Positions 51,172 through 60,675 are shown, numbered from the stretch's first letter. The stretch is 64,000 bases of DNA from Streptomyces goshikiensis (GCF_014650555.1 NZ_BMVE01000001.1:558001-622000); one strand, 5' to 3'. Notes: generated by a model from the sequence alone, not told the origin. Program-made: numbers and translations.

Positions 51172-51969
51172 TCAGGGCTTGCCCGGGTCGCTGCCCTGCC
51201 CGGAGCCCTTCGGCGCGGGCGAGGCCCCGCCGCCGGTGTTCTGGCCCTTGGTCGTCGGCAGCTGGGAGCCGTAGTCGACGGTCTCGTCCTGGGCGGGCGC
51301 CGCCAGAGGGAAGGTTTTGCCCCACTCCCCGAGCTCCACCCGCCCGGCGCCGCCGGCCCGCTCCATCAGCAGCGGGTACGGGGTGCCCTCCAGGGAGACC
51401 GACAGCTTGCCGCCCTTGCCCTGGTCCCCGGTGAGCTGCACCGCCCGGGTGTGCCCGACCTTGGCGTACTCCTCGTTCTTGGCGACCTTGCCGTCCAGCG
51501 TGAGCAGCACGTCCAGCAGCACGTCCATGTCGGTGAAGCCGCGGAACTGCTTGTACGAGGGGTCGTTCGCGGGCACCTTCACGTACTTGTCGCCGAGCTT
51601 CCCGGCGGAGTCGGACTGCCCCCAGAACGCGGCGTCGGCCTTCAGGTAGAGCTGCTCGCCCACCCGCAGCAGCCGGAAGGTGTTCTCCTTCGACTTCACC
51701 TCGCCCGAGCCGCCGTCGGCGCCCAGCCTCATGTCCAGGGTGAAGGTTCCGCCGCCGCTGACCAGCGTGCCGGACAGGTGCACGGCGTCGGCGGCGGTGG
51801 CCGCCTCCTTCGCCTTGCCCGCGATCTTGTCGGCGGGGAGCTTGCCGACCCCGTTGGTGCCCTCGTCCGGATCCGCTCCACAGCCCGTGCCGGCGACGGC
51901 GAGGCCCGCGCACAGGGCGCCGGCGAACGCGGCCCGGCGCAGCCGGGCGACAAGGGAGTACGCGGTCAC
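51172..51969 (-). CDS. LppX/LprG-family lipoprotein-like
   Basis: A 265-residue secreted protein with an N-terminal signal peptide (RRAAFAGALCAGLAVAGTGC) and lipid-modified cysteine; the lipobox is atypical. The body resembles the LppX_LprAFG lipid-binding fold (DAVHLSGTLVSGGGTFTLDMR; YLKADAAFW). Such proteins carry lipids across the cell envelope. GTG at 51969 has AGAGG nine bases upstream. A Pro/Gly-rich tail ends the protein. Divergent from the MgtE-N/CBS gene. Confidence 0.87.
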   Translation of the reverse strand: MTAYSLVARLRRAAFAGALCAGLAVAGTGCGADPDEGTNGVGKLPADKIAGKAKEAATAADAVHLSGTLVSGGGTFTLDMRLGADGGSGEVKSKENTFRLLRVGEQLYLKADAAFWGQSDSAGKLGDKYVKVPANDPSYKQFRGFTDMDVLLDVLLTLDGKVAKNEEYAKVGHTRAVQLTGDQGKGGKLSVSLEGTPYPLLMERAGGAGRVELGEWGKTFPLAAPAQDETVDYGSQLPTTKGQNTGGGASPAPKGSGQGSDPGKP

Positions 51970-52155
51970 GAGCTGGTGCCTCTCGTCGGTTCCGTGGGCA
52001 GCAGGCAGCGTACCCGGCCGCGCGGCGCGGCCCGCTCCCGGCCGGGGTGGCCCGGTGGGACACCTGGGCGGCCGCCCCACCAGGGCGGCCCGGCGGGGCA
52101 CGGGCTAGCCTGAGGCACGGCAGGACTGGTGATGAACGCTCTAGGAGGCGCTCGG

Positions 52156-53427
52156 ATGGCTGCAGGCGCCCCGCGGATCTTCGTCTCGCATCTGTCGGGT
52201 GTGCCGGTGTTCGACCCCAACGGCGACCAGGTCGGCCGGGTCCGCGACCTCGTCGCGATGCTGCGCGTCGGCGGCCGCCCGCCGCGGCTGTTGGGCCTGG
52301 TGGTCGAGGTGGTCAGCCGGCGCCGGATCTTCGTCCCCATGACCCGCGTGACGGGCGTGGAGTCCGGGCAGGTCATCACCACCGGCGTGGTGAACATGCG
52401 GCGCTTCGAGCAGCGCCCCACCGAGCGGCTCGTCCTCGGCGAACTGCTGGACCGCCGGGTGACGCTGGTCGCCACGGGCGAGGAGGTCAGCGTCCTGGAC
52501 GTGGCCATCCAGCAGCTGCCGGCCCGCCGCGACTGGGAGATCGACCGGATCTTCGTGCGCAAGGGCAAGGGCGGCGCGCTGCGCCGGCGCGGCGAGACCC
52601 TGACGGTGGAGTGGTCGGCGGTGACCGGCTTCTCGCTGGAGGAGCACGGGCAGGGCGCCGAGAACCTGGTCGCCACCTTCGAGCAGATGCGCCCGGCCGA
52701 CGTGGCGAACGTCCTGCACCACCTGACGCCGAAGCGGCGCGCCGAGGTGGCCAACGCCCTCGACGACGACCGGCTCGCGGACGTCCTGGAGGAGCTGCCC
52801 GAGGACGAGCAGGTGGAGATCCTCGGCAAGCTGAAGGAGGAGCGCGCCGCCGACGTCCTGGAGGCGATGGACCCGGACGACGCGGCCGACCTGCTCTCCG
52901 AGCTGCCCGAGGACGACAAGGAACGGCTGCTGACCCTGATGCGGCCGGACGACGCGGCCGACGTGCGCCGCCTGCTGGAGTACGAGGAGAACACCGCGGG
53001 CGGTCTGATGACCACCGAGCCGATCGTGCTGCGGCCGGACGCCACCGTCGCGGACGCGCTGGCGCGCGTACGGCAGTCGGACCTGTCGCCGGCGCTCGCG
53101 GCGCAGGTGTACGTGTGCCGCCCGCCGGACGAGACGCCGACCGGCAAGTACCTGGGCACGGTGCACTTCCAGCGGCTGCTGCGCGATCCGCCGTTCACCC
53201 TCGTCAGCTCGATCGTGGACACCGACCTGCCGCCGCTGCGGCCGGACGCCTCGCTCCCGGTGGTGACCGGCTACCTCGCCGCGTACAACATGGTCGCGGT
53301 GCCGGTCGTCGACGAGAGCGGCTCGCTGCTGGGCGCGGTGACCGTGGACGACGTACTGGACCACCTGCTGCCCGACGACTGGCGGGAGACGGACTTCCAC
53401 TCCGAGGAGGTTCCCGATGGGCGCTGA
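52156..53427 (+). CDS. MgtE-N and CBS domain protein (PRC-like N-terminus)
   Basis: A 423-residue soluble protein with no membrane segments. A PRC-barrel-like N-terminus (VFDPNGDQVGRVRDLVAML) is followed by an MgtE_N superhelix (AEVANALDDDRLADVLEELPEDEQVEIL) and two CBS domains (VVPVVDESGSLLGAVTVDDVL). In MgtE channels these parts sense Mg; here the channel domain is absent, so it is likely a regulatory partner, perhaps for the DUF1003 protein or CorA. ATG at 52156 has AGGAGG seven bases upstream. It overlaps the next gene by 11 bp. Confidence 0.93.
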   Translation: MAAGAPRIFVSHLSGVPVFDPNGDQVGRVRDLVAMLRVGGRPPRLLGLVVEVVSRRRIFVPMTRVTGVESGQVITTGVVNMRRFEQRPTERLVLGELLDRRVTLVATGEEVSVLDVAIQQLPARRDWEIDRIFVRKGKGGALRRRGETLTVEWSAVTGFSLEEHGQGAENLVATFEQMRPADVANVLHHLTPKRRAEVANALDDDRLADVLEELPEDEQVEILGKLKEERAADVLEAMDPDDAADLLSELPEDDKERLLTLMRPDDAADVRRLLEYEENTAGGLMTTEPIVLRPDATVADALARVRQSDLSPALAAQVYVCRPPDETPTGKYLGTVHFQRLLRDPPFTLVSSIVDTDLPPLRPDASLPVVTGYLAAYNMVAVPVVDESGSLLGAVTVDDVLDHLLPDDWRETDFHSEEVPDGR

Positions 53428-54112
53428 ACGACGGCGCGACCCGGCGCGCGAGGGACGCCGCGAGCAGGCCCGCGTACGGCGCGAGCTGGCCCGCGAGCAC
53501 GCCCGGGAGTACTCGCGCGAGCACGGGCTCTCGGGGCGCGAGGAGGAGGTCGCCGAGCGGCTGCGGGCCAAGGCGGCCGGCTCCGGGGCCGGGTCGAGCG
53601 CGCTGACCCGCTCGCCGCGGGGGCGCCTGGACCAGCCGCGGGCCGACCGGAGGCGGCTGCTCCCGGTGTACGACCCGGAGGCCTTCGGGCGGCTGTCGGA
53701 GCGGGTGGCGCGGTTCCTCGGCACGGGCCGGTTCATCGTCTACATGACCCTGGTCATCATCGTCTGGGTGCTGTGGAACATCTTCGCGCCGGACGACCTG
53801 CGGTTCGACGAGTACCCCTTCATCTTCCTGACGCTGATGCTGTCCCTCCAGGCCTCGTACGCGGCCCCGCTGATCCTGCTCGCGCAGAACCGGCAGGACG
53901 ACCGCGACCGCGTCAACCTGGAGCAGGACCGCAAGCAGAACGAGCGCTCCATCGCCGACACCGAGTACCTGACCCGGGAGATCGCCTCGCTGCGCATGGG
54001 CCTGGGCGAGGTCGCGACGCGCGACTGGATCAGGTCGGAGTTCCAGGACCTGATCAAGGAGATGGACGAGCGGCGGCTATTCCCGAAGGAACGTGACGAA
54101 GGTGACCGCTGA
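53417..54112 (+). CDS. DUF1003 membrane protein
   Basis: A 231-residue protein with a highly charged Arg/Glu N-terminus, two membrane segments (FIVYMTLVIIVWVLWNIF; PFIFLTLMLSLQASYAAPLILL) and the DUF1003 motif NRQDDRDRV, then a coiled-coil-like C-terminus. ATG at 53417 overlaps the end of the MgtE-N/CBS gene, so the two are coupled and likely form a complex. Function unknown. Confidence 0.93.
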   Translation: MGAERRRDPAREGRREQARVRRELAREHAREYSREHGLSGREEEVAERLRAKAAGSGAGSSALTRSPRGRLDQPRADRRRLLPVYDPEAFGRLSERVARFLGTGRFIVYMTLVIIVWVLWNIFAPDDLRFDEYPFIFLTLMLSLQASYAAPLILLAQNRQDDRDRVNLEQDRKQNERSIADTEYLTREIASLRMGLGEVATRDWIRSEFQDLIKEMDERRLFPKERDEGDR

Positions 54113-54154
54113 CAGGCTTTCCTGACGCCTGCTACCGAGCCGTACCATCGGGAC

Positions 54155-55315
54155 ATGGCTACCGACACAAGCTCCGCCGCCGTGCCTGAGCAGGACGCGA
54201 TCCTGGACGCGCTGGCGACGGTGAACGACCCCGAGATCCACCGGCCGATCACCGAACTCGGCATGGTCAAATCGGTGGAGATCGGCGAGGGCGGCGCGGT
54301 CGCCGTCACGGTCTACCTCACGGTGTCGGGCTGCCCCATGCGCGAGACCATCACCAAGAACGTCACCGAGGCCGTCGAGAAGGTCGCCGGTGTCACCTCG
54401 GTCGCCGTCACCCTCGACGTGATGAGCGACGAGCAGCGCAAGGACCTGGCGGCCACGCTGCGCGGCGGCACCGCCGAGCGCGAGGTGCCCTTCGCCAAGC
54501 CGGGCTCGCTGACCCGTGTGTACGCGGTCGCGTCCGGCAAGGGCGGCGTCGGCAAGTCGTCGGTGACGGTGAACCTGGCCGCGGCCATGGCGGCGGACGG
54601 CCTCAAGGTCGGCGTCGTCGACGCGGACATCTACGGCCACAGCGTGCCGCGCATGCTGGGTGTGGACGGCCGTCCCACCCAGGTCGAGAACATGATCATG
54701 CCGCCGTCGGCGCACGGCGTGAAGGTCATCTCCATCGGCATGTTCACCCCGGGCAACGCGCCGGTGGTGTGGCGCGGCCCGATGCTGCACCGCGCGCTCC
54801 AGCAGTTCCTGGCCGACGTGTTCTGGGGCGACCTGGACGTGCTGCTCCTCGACCTGCCGCCGGGCACGGGTGACATCGCGATCTCCGTGGCCCAGCTCGT
54901 GCCGAACGCGGAGATCCTGGTCGTGACCACCCCGCAGCAGGCCGCGGCCGAGGTCGCGGAGCGGGCCGGCTCGATCGCCGTGCAGACCCACCAGAAGATC
55001 GTCGGCGTGGTCGAGAACATGTCCGGCCTGCCGTGCCCGCACTGCGACGAGATGGTCGACGTGTTCGGCTCCGGCGGTGGCCAGAAGGTCGCCGACGGGC
55101 TGACCAAGACGGTCGGTGCGACGGTGCCGGTGCTGGGCTCGATCCCGATCGACGTACGGCTGCGCGAGGGCGGCGACGAGGGCAAGCCGGTCGTGCTGTC
55201 CGACCCGGACTCCCCCGCCGGCGCGGCGCTGCGCACGATCGCGGGCAAGCTGGGCGGCCGCGCCCGCGGCCTGTCGGGCATGTCCCTGGGCATCACCCCG
55301 CGCAACAAGTTCTGA
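54155..55315 (+). CDS. mrp: Mrp/ApbC Fe-S cluster carrier ATPase
   Basis: A 386-residue protein. A MIP18-like N-terminal domain (PEIHRPITELGMV; SGCPM) is followed by a deviant Walker A GKGGVGKSS near residues 128-136 and CPHC (about 293-296), the Fe-S-bridging cysteines at the dimer interface. It loads [4Fe-4S] clusters on apo-proteins. ATG at 54155. It ends at a terminator. In mycobacteria Rv1229c occupies the equivalent position. Confidence 0.96.
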   Translation: MATDTSSAAVPEQDAILDALATVNDPEIHRPITELGMVKSVEIGEGGAVAVTVYLTVSGCPMRETITKNVTEAVEKVAGVTSVAVTLDVMSDEQRKDLAATLRGGTAEREVPFAKPGSLTRVYAVASGKGGVGKSSVTVNLAAAMAADGLKVGVVDADIYGHSVPRMLGVDGRPTQVENMIMPPSAHGVKVISIGMFTPGNAPVVWRGPMLHRALQQFLADVFWGDLDVLLLDLPPGTGDIAISVAQLVPNAEILVVTTPQQAAAEVAERAGSIAVQTHQKIVGVVENMSGLPCPHCDEMVDVFGSGGGQKVADGLTKTVGATVPVLGSIPIDVRLREGGDEGKPVVLSDPDSPAGAALRTIAGKLGGRARGLSGMSLGITPRNKF

Positions 55316-55348
55316 CGCCCCACCGGCCCGCGCGGGCCGTACAGCGTG

Positions 55349-55377
55349 AAGGGCACCGCCGACCGGGCGGTGCCCTT
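55349..55377. terminator. Bidirectional terminator, mrp / hypothetical gene
   Basis: A 12-bp stem (AAGGGCACCGCC with its complement), 5-nt loop, then TTTT region. Confidence 0.88.
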
Positions 55378-55395
55378 TTCCGTACCCGCGCCCCG

Positions 55396-56112
55396 CTACT
55401 CGTACGTGGTCAGGTCGCCGATGACCGAGAAGCCGATCCCGTACGCGCTCATGCCCCGCCCGTACGCGCCCAGGTGCACCCCGCCCGGGGCGGAGCCGGC
55501 GAGGACCCAGCCGAACTCGGACTCGCGGTAGTGGAACGGCGTCGGCTCCCCGTCGACCGGGAGCGACAGCGTCGACCAGTCGTCCCCGCCGAGGTCGTCC
55601 GCGAGCTCCCACGCGGCCTCGGTCTGCTGGTCGAGCCACTCGTTGCGCAGGCCGTGGTCCATCTGGCCGGGCCAGCTGTAGGACAGCAGGCCCGAGCCGG
55701 CCAGCCATGCCGCCGAGGAGACCGAGGTGGCCTCCAGGACTCCGGTGCCGTCGCCGCTGCGGCGCAGCGGGTTGCTGGCGACGGTGACGACCACCGCGAA
55801 GCGTTCCTTCTCCCCGGTGGCGAGCTCGCCGCGCGCGGAGGGCTCGTCCCCGTGGCCGGTGGAGCCGTGCTCCACGGTGCCGTCGGCGGCGGCGGCGACC
55901 TGCATGAGCCAGCGGGGGCCGGTGAAGGCCCCGTCCAGCCCGTACCAGGGGAAGTCGGCCCGCAGGTACCCCTGGGCCGTCCGGCGGGCCGCCGGAACGG
56001 GCACGGCGGCTTCCAGGGGCACGCCCGGCGCGGGGGTCTGCGGGGGTGCGGCAGCGGGGGCAGGTGCTTCGGCGGGCTGTACGCCTACCCGGCTACTGCT
56101 CGTCGTCTCCAT
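55396..56112 (-). CDS. Hypothetical protein of tatB region
   Basis: A 238-residue protein with an N-terminal Ala/Pro-rich stretch and a body containing PWYGLDGAFTGPRWLMQV and DDWSTLSLPVDGEPTPFHYRES. No signal peptide or membrane segment. I recognise no family. ATG at 56112 has GAGAGG eight bases upstream; a longer frame upstream begins in unsupported sequence. Confidence 0.82.
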   Translation of the reverse strand: METTSSSRVGVQPAEAPAPAAAPPQTPAPGVPLEAAVPVPAARRTAQGYLRADFPWYGLDGAFTGPRWLMQVAAAADGTVEHGSTGHGDEPSARGELATGEKERFAVVVTVASNPLRRSGDGTGVLEATSVSSAAWLAGSGLLSYSWPGQMDHGLRNEWLDQQTEAAWELADDLGGDDWSTLSLPVDGEPTPFHYRESEFGWVLAGSAPGGVHLGAYGRGMSAYGIGFSVIGDLTTYE

Positions 56113-56224
56113 CTGAGCGGCCTCTCGTTCCGTGGGGTCCGGAACGGGGCTCCCCCACGCTTTCCTGCGTCCGGACAGATGGAGGATAGCCATCCGACCG
56201 CGGATCGCCGGGCAGGCCGGGAAC

Positions 56225-56671
56225 TCAGGTGGCGTCGGCGTCGAAGGGGGTACGGGCCTCGGGGGCCGGGGCGGCGGGCTTCTTGAGGAGGTCCGGGCCG
56301 GTGGAAGCGGCGGCGGCGCCCGGCGTGGCGGCGGCCGGCGCGGACTCCGGCTCCCTGCCGTTGACCGCGTCGGTGACCTCGTTCAGTTCCTTGCGGAGGT
56401 CGAAGCTGCTGCGGAGCTCCTTGAGGTCCTCGTTCTCGCCCATCTGCTTGCGGATGAACGTCTTGGGGTTCAGGTCCTCGAACTCGAAGTCCTTGAACTC
56501 CGGCCCGAGCTCCGAGCGGATGTCCTGCTTGGCGCTGTCGGAGAACGCGCGGATCTTCCGGATGAACCCGGTGACGTCCTGGATGACCTTGGGGAGCTTG
56601 TCCGGTCCGAAAACGAGGATGGCCAGCACCACGATCGTGACCAGCTCAAGGCCGCCTATGTCGTTGAACAC
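56225..56671 (-). CDS. tatB: Sec-independent translocase TatB
   Basis: A 148-residue TatB. A single N-terminal membrane helix (VTIVVLAILVFGPDKLPKVI, near residue 11 on) with the hinge GP is followed by a long amphipathic helix and an Ala/Pro/Glu-rich tail. It is the substrate-receiving part of the Tat pathway. GTG at 56671. It lies downstream of the protease gene, exactly as in mycobacteria (htrA-tatB). Confidence 0.94.
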   Translation of the reverse strand: MFNDIGGLELVTIVVLAILVFGPDKLPKVIQDVTGFIRKIRAFSDSAKQDIRSELGPEFKDFEFEDLNPKTFIRKQMGENEDLKELRSSFDLRKELNEVTDAVNGREPESAPAAATPGAAAASTGPDLLKKPAAPAPEARTPFDADAT

Positions 56672-56805
56672 CCTGCCGCTCCTCGAATCTCTCCACGTCC
56701 GGCCCCGACCACGGTACCCGCCGTTCTCGCCGGGCCACTACACGCGAATGGTCCCGAAAGTCGTTTCCCGACCGGAGTTCGGCCGGAAGGTGTCGTTCCG
56801 GCGCG

Positions 56806-58161
56806 TCAGGCCCCGCTCGACGATCCCAGCACCACATTCAGGGTGTGCTCCCGGCCCTCCCGCAGGACCGTCAGCTTCAGCGCGTCGCCCGGGCGGTGCG
56901 CCCGGATCTTGATGATCAGCTCGTCGCCGCCGTGGACCCGCTGCCCGTCCACCTTGGTGATCACGTCGCCCGGCCTGATCCCGGCGCGCGCCCCGGGGCC
57001 GGGAGGGACGGCGGACGCGCCGTCGTCGCCCTTGGCGGCGACGCGGGCACCGTCGCCGGTGTACTGCATGTCGAGGGTGACCCCGATGACGGGGTGGGTG
57101 GCGTGGCCGGTGCGGATCAGTTCCTCGGCGACGCGCTTGCCCTGGTTGACCGGGATGGCGAAGCCGAGGCCGATGCTGCCGCTCTGCCGCGCCCCGTCCT
57201 TGCCGTCCTGGCCCTCGTCGGCGCCCCGGATCGCGCTGTTGATGCCGATCACGTGCGCCTGGGCGTCGAGGAGCGGGCCGCCGGAGTTGCCGGGGTTGAT
57301 GGGGGCGTCGGTCTGGAGCGCGTCGACGTAGCTGACGTCGCCGCCGTCGCCCTTGTCGCCGCCCGCGGTGATGGGGCGGCCCGTGGCGCTGATGATGCCG
57401 GCGGTGACGGTGTTGGAGAGGTCGAAGGGCGCCCCGATGGCCACCACCGGGTCGCCGACCTTCACGTTCTCGGAGTTGCCGAGCGTCAGCGGCCGCAGGC
57501 CCCGGACTCCGGTCACCTTGACCACGGCCAGGTCGTAGCCGCTGTCGCGGCCGACGAGTTCGGCGCCGACGCTCTCGCCGGTGCTGAAGGTGACCGTTAT
57601 CCGCTTGGCGTCGGCGACCACGTGGTTGTTGGTGAGGATGTGGCCCTGCGGGTCGAGGACGAAGCCGGTTCCGGTGCCGCTGCCCCCGCCGCCGCTGACG
57701 TGCAGGGTGACCACGCCCGGCAGGGCGCCGGCGGCGATCCCGGCGACGCTCTCGGGAGCGCGGTCCCTGCTGACCGCGGCGGCCTGGGGGAGCTCCAGCC
57801 GGGTGCTGCTGCGGCGCTCGGCGAGGACACCGAGGTAGCCGCCGGTACCGCCGGCGAGCAGGGCGGCGCCCAGGCTGATCGCGACGACCTGCCAGATCCG
57901 GATCCCGCGCGGCACCTTGCCGGTGTCCACGACGTGCAGCGGGCGGACGGCCCAGGGGTCGTAGCGCGGCCCGGAACCCGCCTCCGTCCCCGGCTCCGAC
58001 GGGTCCGGGGAGGACGCTCCCGCGCCTCCCGCGCCTCCCGCGGCGGTGTCACCCTCGGCGTGCGGGCGCGGGGCCGGTACCCCGTCGCGGCGCGCGTCCG
58101 CCAGCCCGTCGGGCCGGCTCCACCACAGCGTGGCCGGATCGGTCTGCTGGCTGTCGGACAT
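56806..58161 (-). CDS. htrA: HtrA/DegP-family S1C serine protease
   Basis: A 451-residue membrane-anchored protease. A disordered cytoplasmic N-terminus and one membrane span (WQVVAISLGAALLAGGTGGYLGVL) precede the trypsin-like domain with His (LTNNHVV, about residue 181), Asp (DLAVVK, about 209) and Ser (PGNSGGPL, about 292), then a PDZ domain. It degrades misfolded envelope proteins and, in the mycobacterial module, depends on SigE. ATG at 58161 has GGGGAG five bases upstream. Confidence 0.95.
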   Translation of the reverse strand: MSDSQQTDPATLWWSRPDGLADARRDGVPAPRPHAEGDTAAGGAGGAGASSPDPSEPGTEAGSGPRYDPWAVRPLHVVDTGKVPRGIRIWQVVAISLGAALLAGGTGGYLGVLAERRSSTRLELPQAAAVSRDRAPESVAGIAAGALPGVVTLHVSGGGGSGTGTGFVLDPQGHILTNNHVVADAKRITVTFSTGESVGAELVGRDSGYDLAVVKVTGVRGLRPLTLGNSENVKVGDPVVAIGAPFDLSNTVTAGIISATGRPITAGGDKGDGGDVSYVDALQTDAPINPGNSGGPLLDAQAHVIGINSAIRGADEGQDGKDGARQSGSIGLGFAIPVNQGKRVAEELIRTGHATHPVIGVTLDMQYTGDGARVAAKGDDGASAVPPGPGARAGIRPGDVITKVDGQRVHGGDELIIKIRAHRPGDALKLTVLREGREHTLNVVLGSSSGA

Positions 58162-58251
58162 GGGCGCTCCCCGCGTACCTGGCGCACCGCCCGGGCGGCG
58201 CATCTGCCCCAGATTCAACCAGGTCCGCGCCCCCGCCGGGGGCCCACCCCG

Positions 58252-58944
58252 TCAGCGGGACAGGGACACGGGCCGGGCCGACGGGGTCTGCGAGGGCCGG
58301 ACCGGCGGCTGTGGTCCGCCGGGCCGCAGGCCGGGCAGCGCCACGCTCGGGGTGGGCAGCCGGTCCAGGATGACGGCATCGGTCACCGACACGGCGGGAC
58401 CGGGCCGCGTGGCGGGTACGTCACCGCGCACCTGGGGCTCGACGGTCTCGATCGGCAGGGTGCCGCCGAGCGCGAGCGCGGCCAGCGACACCGCTCCGGC
58501 CGCGACGAACGCGAAGCGGCGCCGGGAGCGGCCCACCTCGTGGATGCGGAAGCCCTCGCGCGGCATCGCCGCCGCGGCGTACCCGAAGGTGGCGAAGGGG
58601 TCGGAGCGGGCCGGGGAACCCGGACCGGAAGCGCCGGGCGGGCCGTGGGAAAGGGCGGAACCGGCGGAGCCGACCTGGCCGGGCAGCCCGGAGGAACCGT
58701 CGAGGTCCCCGCCCGGCAGGCCCTGGAGCCGGGCCAGCAGCCCGGCGGACAGCGGCGGTGGCGCGCTCTCCACGAACAGCGTCTTCAGACGGCGCTGTGC
58801 GTCGGCCTCGGCTTTGCACTTGGCGCAGGTGGCCAGGTGGGCCAGTACCCGCTCGCGCGCGTCATGGCTGAGTTCCCCGTCCACCAGGGCGGCGAGGCGG
58901 TCGCCCAGGTGCTGTTCGGCGGGGGTCGGACTGGCTCCGCTCAC
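58252..58944 (-). CDS. rseA: Anti-sigma factor RseA-like (ZAS domain)
   Basis: A 230-residue single-span protein. The zinc-associated anti-sigma motif HLATCAKC places H36, C40 and C43 (HxxxCxxC), and a membrane helix lies near residue 145-162, with a short extracellular tail. It would sequester the sigma factor encoded just upstream and release it on stress. GTG at 58944 overlaps the sigma-factor stop (GTGA), which fixes their ratio by coupling. Confidence 0.94.
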   Translation of the reverse strand: MSGASPTPAEQHLGDRLAALVDGELSHDARERVLAHLATCAKCKAEADAQRRLKTLFVESAPPPLSAGLLARLQGLPGGDLDGSSGLPGQVGSAGSALSHGPPGASGPGSPARSDPFATFGYAAAAMPREGFRIHEVGRSRRRFAFVAAGAVSLAALALGGTLPIETVEPQVRGDVPATRPGPAVSVTDAVILDRLPTPSVALPGLRPGGPQPPVRPSQTPSARPVSLSR

Positions 58945-59717
58945 TCGGCTCCGCCCTCTCCCCCGGCGCCCGGGGCACCCACGGCCGCGCCCGCCAGCGC
59001 GCGCTGCTCCGCGCGGGCCTGCGGGGACCGGTGCTTGAGCGCCTTGCGCAGGTGGGAACGGCCCCGGTGGATACGGCTGCGCACGGTGCCGAGCTTCACG
59101 CCGAGGGTGGCGGCGATCTCCTCGTAGGACAGGCCCTCGATGTCGCACAGCACCACGGCCGCGCGGAACTCGGGCGCGAGGGTGTCCAGCGCCTGCTGCA
59201 CGTCCGCGTCGAAGTGGGTGTCGTGCAGCACTTGCTGCGGGGAGGGCTCGCGGCTCGGCAGCCGCTCGGCCGCGTCGTCGCCGAGGGCGTCGAAACGGAT
59301 CCGCTGCTTGCGGCGCACCATGTCGAGGAACAGGTTCGTGGTGATCCGGTGCAGCCAGCCCTCGAAGGTGCCGGGCGTGTAGGTGGACAGCGAGCGGAAG
59401 ACGCGGACGAAGACTTCCTGCGTCAGGTCCTCGGCATCGTGCTGGTTACCCGTCAGACGGTAGGCAAGGCGGTAGACCCGCGCGCTGTGCGTGCTGACGA
59501 TCTCCTCCCAGGAAGGAGGGGTCCACGCCTGCGAGCCCGCATCGGTGGCGAAGGTCGCGGTGGTTGCGGTGGCGGTGTGGAAGCGGTCAGCAATGTAGGT
59601 CACGGATTTCGGCTCACCCGATGACCAGAAGAGGCGTTTCAACACGCCCCCACGATCCACAGGCGCAGCCGCACCTCCCCTGTCGGCTCTGGTGGTGTCC
59701 AGTGGAGTCCCTACCAT
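58941..59717 (-). CDS. sigE: ECF sigma factor, SigE-like
   Basis: A 258-residue ECF sigma factor with region 2 ([15 protein letters not shown]) and region 4 ([22 protein letters not shown]). It has the N-terminal extension typical of mycobacterial SigE and the same gene order sigE-rseA-htrA-tatB. In S. coelicolor the name sigE is used for a different gene. ATG at 59717 has GGAGG eight bases upstream; a frame start at 59774 is also possible. Several starts are known in the mycobacterial homologue, so shorter forms may exist. Confidence 0.92.
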   Translation of the reverse strand: MVGTPLDTTRADRGGAAAPVDRGGVLKRLFWSSGEPKSVTYIADRFHTATATTATFATDAGSQAWTPPSWEEIVSTHSARVYRLAYRLTGNQHDAEDLTQEVFVRVFRSLSTYTPGTFEGWLHRITTNLFLDMVRRKQRIRFDALGDDAAERLPSREPSPQQVLHDTHFDADVQQALDTLAPEFRAAVVLCDIEGLSYEEIAATLGVKLGTVRSRIHRGRSHLRKALKHRSPQARAEQRALAGAAVGAPGAGGEGGAE

Positions 59718-59758
59718 AGCCACCCCCTCCGTCAGCTTGGGATAAGTGTTTTTGCAGT

Positions 59759-59782
59759 AACTTTGCACGGGCATTCAGTTCC
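59759..59782 (-). promoter_or_regulatory. Candidate ECF autoregulatory promoter of sigE
   Basis: Transcript strand GGAAC (59782-59778), 16-bp spacer, GTT (59761-59759): the ECF-type architecture expected of self-activating sigma genes. About 42 bp upstream of the start codon. Confidence 0.55.
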
Positions 59783-59907
59783 CCGACGGCCCCGGACCGG
59801 CGATCTGCCCGGCACCGTCCCTGTCTATCCCTCATCCATCCGGCGTCTCTCCTTCACAACGCCCGGTCCCATCTGCGGGTTCCCGACGTCAGCGGATACA
59901 GTCACCG

Positions 59908-60570
59908 TTGCGCCAACTATGGGGACAGGAGAGGGTCATTAGCGGCAACCGGCAGACGAGCTGGGCGTTCGCCGACGCGTTTGTCGCCGAGGACGACGCT
60001 CTGCGATGGGCCCGCGACCGGTCCAGGGAAGCGGGCCTGCGCTCCGTCTCCCCCGGCACCGGTGCCGCGCTGCGCCTGCTCGCCGCCACCGCGGACGCCA
60101 AGGCGGTCGCGGAGATCGGCACCGGAACCGGCGTCTCCGGCATCCACCTCCTCCACGGGATGCGCCCCGACGGGGTGCTCACCACCGTGGATCCCGAGCC
60201 CGACCGGCAGGCCTTCGCCCGCCAGGCCTTCCGCGCCGCCGGCTTCGCGGGCAACCGCGCCCGCTTCATCCCCGGCCGTGCGCTCGACGTCCTGCCCCGG
60301 CTCGCGGACGGCGGGTACGACCTCGTCTTCTGCGACGGGGACCCCACCGAGTCCCTCGACTACCTCGCCGAATCGTTGCGCCTGCTGCGCCCCGGCGGGC
60401 TGGTCTGCTTCGAGGGCGTCTTCTCCGACGGCCAGACGGTCGACTCCACCGCCCAGGCCGTCGAGGTGCTCCGCGTCCGCGAGCTGCTGCGCGCCGTCCG
60501 CGAGAGCCCGGTCCTGGAGGCGGCGCTGCTCCCGGTGGGCGACGGCCTGCTCTGCGTGGTCCGGCGCTGA
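59908..60570 (+). CDS. O-methyltransferase (Rv1220c-like)
   Basis: A class I SAM-dependent methyltransferase with the SAM motif AEIGTGTGVSGIHLL, DPEPDR, and CDGDPTESLDYL; about 210-220 residues. It is divergent from sigE exactly as Rv1220c is in M. tuberculosis. Substrate unknown. The frame opens at TTG 59908 without an RBS; the good RBS GGAGAGG is followed at ideal distance by ATT at 59938, the likely real start (ISGNRQTSWAF). See findings. Confidence 0.9.
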   Translation: MRQLWGQERVISGNRQTSWAFADAFVAEDDALRWARDRSREAGLRSVSPGTGAALRLLAATADAKAVAEIGTGTGVSGIHLLHGMRPDGVLTTVDPEPDRQAFARQAFRAAGFAGNRARFIPGRALDVLPRLADGGYDLVFCDGDPTESLDYLAESLRLLRPGGLVCFEGVFSDGQTVDSTAQAVEVLRVRELLRAVRESPVLEAALLPVGDGLLCVVRR

Positions 60571-60644
60571 AGAGCCGGACGGACCGGATGACCCGGATGG
60601 GCCGTACGGGAGGACCGGGGGCGCGGCACCCGGTGGACACAACA

Positions 60645-60675
60645 CTGCCCCGACCGCTGGTAGCGATCGGGGCAG
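60645..60675. terminator. Terminator between methyltransferase and DUF3117 gene
   Basis: A 14-bp stem beginning CTGCCCCGACCGCT with one mismatch and a GGT loop, between convergent genes. Confidence 0.75.
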
